The position numbers and the translations under genes were made by a program. The notes under the pieces were generated by a model that saw nothing but the letters and a program-made list of their open reading frames with translations, searched no databases and had not been told where the DNA came from. A stretch of 64,000 nt of DNA from Progne subis subis (Eukaryota > Chordata > Aves > Passeriformes > Hirundinidae), in assembly GCA_022316685.1 (NCBI GenBank), contig JAKJHU010000054.1:3074501-3138500 (forward strand). Reading direction: 5' to 3'. Positions 14,250-22,576 of this stretch are shown here, one piece after another. Positions within the stretch are counted from its first letter, which is position 1. Every line of letters begins with the position of its first letter.

Positions 14250-14916
14250 GAAAGTTTATTAAGAACAAAAATAAACTAATCTGTAACTAAAGAAAATCTG
14301 ACCTGGGGAATAGGAATGGGCTGAATGATCCAGCTCAGTGCCAGCAAGCTGCTCCGTGTGGTATTTGTAGGATGTTCTGTATCTTAAAGGAAGAAGCTGC
14401 AGTCAAATGGTGCTGATTGTTAAAAAATGTTTGCTGTTTGTGAAAAAGCCTGTCAGGGGAAGGAGGGGAAGAGCTGAGCCAGGCCAATGGGCCAATGCAG
14501 GGAAAGGTGTGGGGAGTTTAACCCTGGAAGTCTCTCTGAGCTGCAGGAAAGAGCCAGAGCACGCTGTGCAAAGATCCTGAGCATTTAAATATTGCCGAGC
14601 GCCTGCCTTTCGCCCTCTCTTCTAGATATGAAAAAATGTCTGCTGACAGCTTCCGATGGCAGCAGGGTGGGTTTGGGACTGGGAATGAAGAATTCAGAGC
14701 AGGAATTAAGGAAAGGGCGCTGCCCCTGCTGCCCTCCCACACAAACCCGAACCCCTCCTGCCTCCTCAGCAGCCGCCGGCTCCGTGAGGGTCTGAGGGCA
14801 AACAGCACCTGGTTTTGGGGGTGAAAGCTCTGTGAGGGCTGGCCCCAGAGCCCCGTATGCCCCCGGAGCTGACGGGGTGCCCTCGCCGTGTGTTTCAGGC
14901 CGGCTCTGGCCGGGCC

Positions 14917-15001
14917 ATGGTGCAGCCGGAGCTGTGGGCAGCCGCGGCGCTGATGCTGCTCGGGGCCGCCGTCAGCCTCTGCATCAGGTGTCGGCCCTCC
15001 G
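14917..15001 (+). CDS. LAT2: LAT2 coding exon 1 (signal anchor, CIRC motif)
   Basis: It runs from ATG (GCCATGG context) to donor CTCCG|GTGAGT. It encodes residues 1-28 plus one base: the short ectodomain, the Ala/Leu-rich membrane segment and CIRC (22-25). A candidate acceptor TGTTTCAG ends at 14898, so the exon may begin at 14899 with 18 untranslated bases. Confidence 0.9.
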
Positions 15002-18000
15002 GTGAGTCCCGCCCGCCTGCCCCGGGGCCCTGCCCTCTCCCCCGGCCTGCCCCGGGGCCCTGCCCGCTCGCCCGCCTGCCCCGGGGCCCTGCCCGCTCCC
15101 CCGGCCTGCCCCGGTGCCCTGCCCGCTCCCCCGGCCTGCCCCGGTGCCCTGCCCGCTCCCCCGGCCTGCCCCGGGGCCCTGCCCTCTCCCCCCGCCTGCC
15201 CCGGGGCCCTGCCCGCTCGCCCGCCTGCCCCGGGGCCCTGCACTCTCGCCCGCCGGCGCTTTCCCCCCGGAATGTCCCCACGGTGCGGGATTGGAGCCGC
15301 TCAGCTCGGCTTTGCCCTGTTCGCCCAGGGAGGGAAGGAGCCCCCAAAGCTAAAGCTCCCCTTCCCTGGGGCAGCGGTGGGCTCGGAGCCATCCCCACGC
15401 CAGCCTGCGTGGATTTGGGGCTGCACCTGGGAGGATCGGCTCCGGTCACACGAATCCTGCACAGGGTCTGGAGCACAGGGGAGTCTGCGGGATAAATCCA
15501 TGTGGGGAGCAGGGTGAGCACCCCGTGCGGTTTGAGCCCCTCCCTGGATGCTGGGTGGGTTTTAATGGGGGACAGGCTGCTGTCTGGGGTTTGGGGGCAG
15601 GACTGCCTGCTTTGCTTTGTGGGGTTTGAGACAAAAACCACAATTTAAACACAGTTTCAAAAAATGCCCTCAAAACCCTACTGCAACTTCTGCTCGCTGC
15701 CTCCGCTGTCCTAATGTGCTGAAGAAGTTTTGTGAATGTATTTTATTGGCCTTTCTGATCTCTAACTCCCAGATCATCCTTTCTAAGAGCTTTTTTGTTC
15801 CCTTGTCTTCCAGCTACCAGACAGGAGACACGGCTGAATGAACGGAGAAGTCAGTAAGTTGCCTTTCCCAATTGTGTTTGTCCCCCAAACAGCTCAGCCA
15901 GGGTGAGCCCCAGATCCAGGCCCAAGCTGTAATCTGGGTTTATAAAAAATAAAATAATGCCAGGATGGGAGGAAAGCCCCAGTGGTGCTGCTGAAGGGGC
16001 AATGCCTTTACAGAGAAGAATCCGAAATGAAACTGAAGCTTCAACTGTGATGTCATTGAATCATTAACTAGATGGAAAAGGACTGGGAGAGAAGGGCAAG
16101 TTGTTATCCCGTTCTGTTGTGCCCTGAGATGAGATAGAAAGTTTTTTTGCCTCGTAAAGAAGCCCCTGCCCTTGGCTGGTGCTGGTTGGACTGTGTTCCA
16201 GAGAAAGCACTGACCTGCAGCACAAGAAATGAAGGAAATGCAGTGCACTGCCTCTTATTTCCTTCAGCAACAGACAAACCACAGTAAATGATGTTAAAAA
16301 AAGAAAAGCTGCATTGTAAGCTTTGTTACAGGGGCAAACAAGGTGCAGTGGCGCTCTGCAAAGGCCTCCAAGGGCTTGGGGGTTTTGTTTCTGTGGGGAA
16401 AGGCTCTGGAGTGATCCATTGTAGACTGATGGAATTGCTGGGACAACTCTTGCTGAATTGTCCCAACTTCTTGAAATTTACACCTGGATTAGGTGGTTTG
16501 GGTTCAGGTTTGTGGTGTTGTGTGCTCTTTTTAGAGGTGTGCTTTGAGTATCTTGCAAGCAAGGTGGTTTGGCTCAATGTTTGGGTTTTTTGACAGCTCT
16601 CCCACCAGCCCTGGGCCATGAATCCCAGCTGGGTATGGGGCAACCCCAGTGAAAAAGGGGGAAAGGGTTCCCAAAACTGGGATTAATAAGCACCTGTGTA
16701 GAAACGCCTGCAGTAGAAAAGGTGCTAAATTCTCTGGTGCTCTGAAAAGCAGCTCTCCTATTAACTAAAAAGTAAAGATGTTACTGGGCACAGGTTATCA
16801 TTGATAATGTTATTTTGTTCATGTTGATGTTAAGGGATGATGGGAGGGGCAGAGGCAGCAGTGGAGGTGAAGCAGTGGGGTTTGAAGCCATTTCATGCAT
16901 GAACATCCGTTTTTTTTATGAGTAAAAAGGTTCTTCTGGCCTTTGCTGGCTGAGGCATCAGAATGGGAATTATCCTAAATGATGTTTTTGTCATGCCTGG
17001 ATCCTTCCCTTGCTCTACCAGTGGTCTAAAACCAGATCTTATCTTTAAAGGATCAAGGGAGAGTCCAGGAAGATGCTCCCAGGTCATAGAGGCCCTGCAT
17101 GAGATGCTGAGCGATGCAGCTTGGCATCATCTCACAGAGCCCAGCCTGCTGCTCTCTGCCCTCCACTCACCAACCAGTCAGGTCTCTTCTATCTGTTTTC
17201 CTTGTCATAAACCCCAAAATTCAGCTGAGGCTGTACTGCTGTTTTTTCCAGGCTCGAAAGCCAGCAGAGCTTCGCGGTGATTCGGTCCCGTACCAGTGAG
17301 TATGAGCGTTGCTGAGGCTGCTGCCTCGTGGTGTGAGGGCCCTGCATGGGTAGAACAGGGGGAAAGTAACATTCAAAGGGTCCCCTTGAAGCCAGGCCAT
17401 GAAATGGTGAGACCTGCATCATCCAAACCACCTTGGATGCTTCTACCTACCTGAATCCTTGAGCTCGAGGAAAAAAACAAAAAGCCCTTTCCATCAGAAA
17501 TAATTCACTGAAGCGATGTCGTTGAGAAGTGGCACCTCAGCGACTGGGGCTCTTGGGAGTGTGCAGTGCAAACAAAGGTGTGGGTGACAGGAGTGACTCA
17601 CTCATCGTCCCCCCTCACTGCTTCCTGCGGCAGGCTGGGCTCAGAGCTGAACCTCTGAGTTTTATGCCACGAGGAGCAGCTGCCAGGCCCGTGTGAAATG
17701 TGTCCTTCTGCAGATGCCTCTGCCCTGCCCAAGGACTCTGCTGGCTCCAAGCCCCTTCGCCCCTCTGTGAGTCTTTCATCCCAGCCCAGCCTAAGCTCTG
17801 AACTGAGCCTTGCAGCATGGAGGGAGGGGAATGGCCCCAAAACAAGCGGGTTTGGGGGACAAGAGGTGACAAGGCAGCAGCTTGTAGCTTCCTCTAGCAA
17901 GGGTTTGCAAGCTCTGTGGTCTGCACAGGCACCAGCTTTTTCTCTAGTTGTTTCTTGCTTTGACCATTTTTGAACATTCAAGGAACAATTTGGAAGCTAT

Positions 18001-21000
18001 TTTAGGATGCATTAGGAAAATGCTTTCCGGTCCCGGGGATTCCTCTCTGATGGAAGTTCTAGTGCTCTTTGAAATATCTGCTGCTGCCATAATAATTAAT
18101 GTGGTAATTCTGTGTTGTTGTTGCCAGCTGCAGCCCGAAGGCTGGAACAAATTAAGGAACCTGAAAACTTCGCAATAGCAAGGTAGGAAAGAAAACCAAA
18201 TAAAATCTAGCTCTAGAGCCAAGGTTGGATGAAGTTCACCCAATATACATGAACATTTGGGATTGCATTCTGAGCCCTATAGATGTGGCTTGGGCTGTGT
18301 TTAGAATCAAAGATTAGTTTGGGTTGCAAGAGACCTTTCAAGGTTGTCTAGTCCAACCCCTTAGAGAGGAGCAGGGATATCTTCAACTTGATTGGGTTGC
18401 TTCACTTATTGTCAATAGTATGTTTAGACTTTTCCTGGATTTTCTTCAGTCTGACTGCATTCTTCTGGCAACTGATTAAATCAAACCCAGGAAAGTGAGC
18501 TGTGGCTGTACATAATAGATAACCTAATGGAAAAGAAACGGCCATTATTCACTTATAAGCAGTTTGGTGTGATAAATCCCCTTCTCCCCATCACCAAAAC
18601 CCCCAGTAACTACACAGCCATGATAACTCTGCTGAAATATTCAAGCATAGTTATTCCCATTTTGGGATTTTACCCTAAATTCCTAATCTCCCCTTGCTCC
18701 GTGTGTGTGCTTGATAGCCTTGCAGGGAGGTTTCATGGATGCTCCTCCTGATGGTGTGTAACTGCTGGTAGGGTTTGCTCAGACCCAGGATTTTAGGTCT
18801 CTTTTCTCTCTTTCAGGAAAGCCATTGAAGAGCTCAGTGCTTCCCATCACACTGGATATGGTGAGCAGCTTCCTGGGACAGGCACAGATACAAGGAATCA
18901 CAGAGCAGTGGAGTTGCAAAGGACCTTAAAGGTCATGGGACACCTTCCATGAGACCAGGGTGCTCCAAGTCCCAGCCAATCTGGTCTGAACACTTTTGGG
19001 GATGGGGAAGCCACAGCTGCTCAGGACAGCCTGTGCCAGGGCCACACCACCCTCACAGGGAGAAATCTCTTCCCAATGTCCAATCTAACCCTTCCTCTGT
19101 CAGTGGGAAGCCAAACCCCCTTGTCCTGCCACTCCCAGCCCTTGTCCAAAGTCCCTCTCCCCTTTAGAAGATCTCCCCAGAGGCTTCTCTTTTCCAGGCT
19201 GAATAACCCCAGCTTTCCCAGGCTGTCTCCAGAGCAGAGGGGCTCCAGCCCCTGGAGCATCTTCGTGCACTCCTCTGGACTTGCTCCAACACGTCCACAT
19301 CCATCTTAATTTGGGTCTATCCTGGGTCTGAGGTTAAAGCCCAGTGCTCATCCTGCTGTTGCTGACCAGTCCTGGTTAGATTATTTAAAATACCACCCTG
19401 GCTGTCCCAGTTGCTGTACCCTGGAGTGTCCAACCCTGCAGCCATGTCCCCTGACCTCAGAGCTGCTGGTGCTGAAATACTTGGTGCCTCCATTGTCCAA
19501 CTGCTCCCCTCACTCAGTTGAGTTCATGTGTAATGTGCCCCTCTCTCATCCCCAGGGAGCAGGGACGAGTCCAGGTACCAGAATTTCCTGGCAGGTAAAG
19601 CTACAGCCGTGTGTCTGGGGGTTTGGGGAGGAAGGCTGCCGAGGGATGGGAGCTCCAGGGGATGGGAGCTGGCAGGGAGCACACAGGCAGCCAGCACTGC
19701 AGCTGGCAGAGCTCTGGCTGGGTCACTTTAGAGATTGCTTTGTGAGACACACGCTGATCTCATTAATGGGCAGAGCAGAGGGGGGGATGCTCCCGAGCCC
19801 CCTGCTCCCTCCCGGGGCAGTGTGAGCTGCTGCCTGCCCTAAGAGGATTACTGGTGTGTGGGGCTGTGCTCTCCTTTCCCAAGGCAGGGAGCACATTCCC
19901 CATGTCCCTGCCAGCTGCCAGGATGTGTCCATGAGAAGCGGTGAGCAGGGTTTTCTCAGGACCTGGGGTGGATCAGGGCTGTGTGCTCCAGCCCCCTGGC
20001 TCTGCTGTGGACAGGCTTTGGGGCTGTGCTGGGGGGTTTGTCCAGCTATGCCCAGGGATGGCTGTTCAGGGTGATGCCATGTGCTGACAGTAGACCCTTG
20101 TTCTTGCAGAGAGCTGCCTACAAGAAGATACTGCCTATGTGTAAGTACCCTGTGCTGCCACCACCACGGTCCAGTGTAGCCATACTGGTCCCAGCTGTCC
20201 TGGTGCTCCCATAGCTCAGCCTGGCAAGCCTGTGCTGGGCAGGAGGAGCTAACAGTGCTGCTCTCCTCACAGGGAGCCCATATCTTTGGATTACTACTAC
20301 AATTGCACCAGATTCTTCAATCCACCCCATGTGAGGTGTCCAGGCAGGCAAGGTGGGTTCCTTCATCCAGCCTGGCTGTCCCAGGGCTCCAGGGAGCTCA
20401 TGACACTGTTCTTGATGAGCTCTGGGCGTCACTGTGTATGGCCTGAAGCAAGTGTGGATCCAGGAGACACATTCATTTAAAGGGTGTAGCAGGGCTGTGG
20501 GATTTGAGGGATGCCCAAGCCCCCATCTGTTGCCTATAAAAACAACAGCCCAAAACCATTGGTGATTGTGCTCCTGTGGGAGTGACCCCCCAACTCCACT
20601 GTCCTTGGATTCCCCATCCCTTGGTCATCACAGACTAACAATTTTTTAACTAATCTGCATTTCATTGTGGGAAACAGCCCACTCCTGCAGGTGCTGAGGG
20701 ATCTTCCCACATCACTTAAACCTCCATAGGTCCTTTGTCACTCCTCTTTCTTCTCTCCATCAGAGAAAGATGAGGATTCCTATTCCTATGAAAATGTCAC
20801 CATTGGAGCACCTCAGGGCTCCGATCCAGGTAAGTGTGTCGTGTCACAATTCTTGTGTGTCACACAAAGTGCAGAGAAGGACAGAGACCTGCTTAGGCAA
20901 GAGGAACCTGCTTGTTCACAGCTCAGCAGCTCTGTGCCATGGAGCTGGCACACAGGGGCTGCTGCACACAGAGCAGCCTGGAACATTTCCCCTTTCCGCA

Positions 21001-22576
21001 GGAAAATGCACATGGTGATACCTCCACCCCGATGCCTTTGACTTGGTGGTTTCTGCAGCAATCCAGGAGCTTTGGGGTCTGCATCTCTAGGTTTTTAGTG
21101 TTGTTTTAGCCAGGATGATTACGGTTCTAGCCCCTAGCTCAGGTTTCTCACCAAATCCAGTACAAGAAGGCTGCAGCCAGGAAGCTTCTGGAGGATGACA
21201 CTGAACCACAGTGTCTCTTCAGAGCTTCCAGCGTCAGTCCTGGGATGTTGCAATCAAAATAGGAAGTCAGTTTTGTTTCCTTCTGTGAGTTAACACACGC
21301 TTTCTGCACTGCTGGAGCCTGCTCTGCTCCTGCCTGGCTTTGTGCAGAGTGATTAGAGGAGGCAGGAGCAGCAGGGACCTGTCTGATCCCCATCCGTGCC
21401 TGCAGATATCCAGGCACGTGGCCAGGACTGGAAAATGATGAGGCAGCATCAGCAGATCTGTGCTGGCTGGAAACTCAGCCACGTGCACGGCGCAGTCAGG
21501 GTGCAGTGCTAGGAGGGGGTTTCACTAAGCTTTGCCCCTTTTTGGTCCGTTTGCTGTTCATTGTCCTGTCCAAACTCTTCCTTGTCACAGATGACGCTGT
21601 AGACTATGAGAACAGCTTGGCAATACACACATGGAAACTCCAGCAAGGGCAAGGTACGTCCTCAGCTGGTATTTGCTGTTCGGGGATGGGGCTCAGGGGC
21701 AGAGTGCCTGCTGCACTAGGCCAGTACAGACCGTGCAAGGGCAATGCAGCCATCACCCTTGTCTTGAGTTATTTTTTTCCCCGATTGTCCATGATAAATA
21801 TCCAAGGCAACGTGCAAATGGTGACACTTGTGACACACTCCTGTGACAGAATGCTGCAGTGTTGGGATGTGGTGATTGCTGTACTCCAAAGGCCACCACT
21901 CGGGTGGCTGTGCCTAAACCCTGTCCATGGGATGCTACAGAAAAATGCTGCTTTTCAAGTCTTACATCCTCTTACATTTGAGGTTGTCCCAGCACAAGCA
22001 GTGTAATCCCCTGTGACACAGAACTTTGTGCACACACCCAGTGGGTCAGCCCTTGACTCCCCTGCTGTAGTCAGGGGCCCTGTTTCTCAGGCTGACCTTT
22101 TAACTGCAGTTTAATTTAACATGTGGCTTCCTGTGAGGCATGAGGGTAGTTCTGGCCTGGGGGAGAGTGGGGAGTGTACACACAGACATTTAAGAGCTTC
22201 GTGTCTCTGGTGTGAAAGTTGTCTAAGCAAACTGATTCCAGTTCACACACTCTTTAGATTAAATCTTTTTTGGCTCTGAAGAGCTGCCCAGAGTGTTTGC
22301 AAATTTGCTGTGATAATTTTGAAGCCTCTTCAAGGAGATCTTGATGCTGATCTGAGTTTTCTTAGCCCAGGCACAAAAATATGTCAACACCAAAGGCTGA
22401 ATATTGGCAGGACACACGGTGTGTCAGTGGTCTGTGTGTTTTTACATCAACCCACTCACTGATAAGTGCTTCCCATCCTCACCACAGCCCTGCTGACAGA
22501 AAGCCTGGATGATGAGCCAGACTACATCAACACTGGTCCTGTGTCAGGCCCTGCCCTGCTGTCAGAGCAAAGGTAG
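14917..22576 (+). CDS. LAT2: Linker for activation of T-cells family member 2 (NTAL/LAB), 11 coding exons
   Basis: LAT2 is a raft-resident transmembrane adaptor of B cells, mast cells and myeloid cells. After tyrosine phosphorylation it recruits GRB2 through YxN motifs. Coding exons: 14917-15001, 15814-15853, 17252-17295, 18128-18182, 18817-18860, 19556-19594, 20110-20140, 20273-20330, 20766-20829, 21591-21653, 22488-22576. They total 612 nt (203 residues plus stop) and every phase closes. The start ATG has a strong context (GCCATGG). A short extracellular N-terminus (MVQPEL) leads into one membrane segment (about residues 7-23) and a juxtamembrane CIRC (22-25), the family's palmitoylation motif. 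YxN sites are Y97, Y121, Y140, Y159 and Y187. Landmarks shared with human LAT2 are QQSF, SRYQNF, the AYVEPI and YYYNCTRF segment, YEN, DYENS and EPDYIN. Human LAT2 is about 243 residues, so this form is shorter, mostly in the middle and near the end. One exon junction (20330/20766) has an equally consistent alternative. Confidence 0.93.
15009..15253. repeat. LAT2: GC-rich minisatellite in LAT2 intron 1, about 8 copies of 29-30 bp
   Basis: The core CCTGCCCCGGGGCCCTGC recurs eight times at 29-30 bp spacing from about 15016 to 15223, starting a few bases after the exon 1 donor. Variation is limited to GGGG/GGTG in the core and CTCC/CTCG in the linker. Long open frames across it on both strands are artefacts of its composition. 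Confidence 0.9.
15814..15853 (+). CDS. LAT2: LAT2 coding exon 2
   Basis: Acceptor TCTTCCAG ends at 15813; donor TCA|GTAAGT. It encodes the basic cytoplasmic stretch ATRQETRLNERRS (residues 29-41) just inside the membrane, with split codons at both ends. Confidence 0.85.
17252..17295 (+). CDS. LAT2: LAT2 coding exon 3
   Basis: Acceptor TTTTTTCCAG ends at 17251; donor ACCA|GTGAGT. It encodes LESQQSFAVIRSRT (43-56). QQSF followed by SRT matches the conserved QQSFTGSRT of human LAT2. Confidence 0.9.
18128..18182 (+). CDS. LAT2: LAT2 coding exon 4
   Basis: Acceptor GTTGCCAG ends at 18127; donor CAAG|GTAGGA. When joined in phase to exon 3 it encodes TAARRLEQIKEPENFAIA (57-74). It corresponds to the divergent region of human LAT2 before SRYQNF. 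The identity of this exon rests mainly on phase and splice sites. Confidence 0.75.
18303..18405 (-). mobile_element. CR1 LINE 3'-end fragment
   Basis: On the plus strand it reads as the complement of a CR1 3' end: GAATCA, TTTGGGTTGCAAGAGACCTT, CTAGTCCAACCCC, then CAGGGATATCTTCAACTTGA. It is diverged and truncated, and lies in a LAT2 intron. Confidence 0.65.
18817..18860 (+). CDS. LAT2: LAT2 coding exon 5
   Basis: Acceptor CTCTTTCAG ends at 18816; donor TATG|GTGAGC. It encodes KAIEELSASHHTGY (76-89) with split codons either side. It is not recognisable by similarity; it is accepted because acceptor, donor and phase all agree with the next exon. Confidence 0.72.
18893..19315 (-). mobile_element. 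CR1 LINE 3' fragment, about 420 bp
   Basis: A longer CR1 3' portion, complement on the plus strand: GGACCTTAAAGGTCATGGGA, GGGGATGGGGAAGCCACAGC, CAGCCTGTGCCAGGGCCACA, then the part complementary to the upstream CR1 3' region ending GGACTTGCTCCAACACGTCC. It lies between LAT2 coding exons 5 and 6. Confidence 0.88.
19556..19594 (+). CDS. LAT2: LAT2 coding exon 6 (YQNF)
   Basis: Acceptor CATCCCCAG ends at 19555; donor GCAG|GTAAAG. It encodes SRDESRYQNFLA (91-102). ESRYQNF aligns with SSRYQNF of human LAT2; Y97 is in a YxN context. Confidence 0.92.
20110..20140 (+). CDS. LAT2: LAT2 coding exon 7
   Basis: Acceptor TTCTTGCAG ends at 20109; donor TATGT|GTAAGT. This 31-nt exon encodes ESCLQEDTAYV (103-113). 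Together with the next exon it matches the EEAYIDPI segment of human LAT2. Confidence 0.9.
20273..20330 (+). CDS. LAT2: LAT2 coding exon 8
   Basis: Acceptor CCTCACAG ends at 20272. It encodes EPISLDYYYNCTRFFNPPH (114-132), matching DPIAMEYYNWGRFSKPP in human LAT2. I place the donor at CAT|GTGAGG; a second donor at 20353 (CAAG|GTGGGT) would add seven more codons. Confidence 0.88.
20766..20829 (+). CDS. LAT2: LAT2 coding exon 9 (YSYENV)
   Basis: It encodes KDEDSYSYENVTIGAPQGSD and a final Pro (133-153). Y140 sits in YEN, the GRB2-type motif that matches NSYENV of human LAT2. The acceptor is CCATCAGAG with two AGs 2 bp apart (ends 20763 and 20765). The second AG keeps the frame with the first exon 8 donor, the first AG with the alternative donor. 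Donor CCAG|GTAAGT. Confidence 0.88.
21591..21653 (+). CDS. LAT2: LAT2 coding exon 10 (DYENS)
   Basis: Acceptor CTTGTCACAG ends at 21590; donor CAAG|GTACGT. It encodes DDAVDYENSLAIHTWKLQQG and a final Gln (154-174). VDYENSLAIHTW matches EDYQNSASIHQW in human LAT2; Y159 is a YxN site. Confidence 0.93.
22488..22576 (+). CDS. LAT2: LAT2 last coding exon (EPDYIN)
   Basis: Acceptor TCACCACAG ends at 22487. It encodes ALLTESLDDEPDYINTGPVS and then GPALLSEQR, stop TAG at 22574-22576. DDEPDYIN aligns with EDGEPDYVN near the human C-terminus; Y187 is the last YxN motif. A GT overlaps the stop (AAAG|GTAGGA), so a further downstream exon cannot be wholly excluded. Confidence 0.9.

Larger units (their letters stand above)
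6991..14898. other. Intergenic region EIF4H-LAT2 (with possible LAT2 upstream UTR exon)
   Basis: About 7.9 kb without a recognisable coding exon. Open frames here are short or fall in GC-biased stretches and resemble no family I know. It contains a short tandem repeat at 8967-9030, T-runs near 9786 and 12220, a G9A16 homopurine run at 14225-14249, and no full-length transposon that I can recognise. Because the LAT2 start-codon exon is preceded by an acceptor-like TTTCAG, a non-coding LAT2 first exon probably lies somewhere upstream, but I could not place it. Confidence 0.6.
14840..15560. promoter_or_regulatory. LAT2: CpG-rich region around the LAT2 start-codon exon
   Basis: GC content rises sharply and CG dinucleotides become frequent around the first coding exon of LAT2. 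A minisatellite inside intron 1 accounts for part of this. I see no TATA box that I would defend. The region probably overlaps the LAT2 promoter, but the transcription start is not identifiable from sequence alone. Confidence 0.5.

Noticed and set aside
14518..15641. Several 170-248 codon open frames on both strands around LAT2 exon 1
   Set aside because: All run through the CCTGCCCCGGGG minisatellite and read as repeats of APGQAG or PARSPG type. They are compositional, not genes.
17714..17766. Regular LAT2 coding exon between coding exons 3 and 4
   Set aside because: Its 53 nt break the frame of the next exon, while skipping it joins exon 3 to exon 4 in phase. Kept only as a cassette-exon finding.
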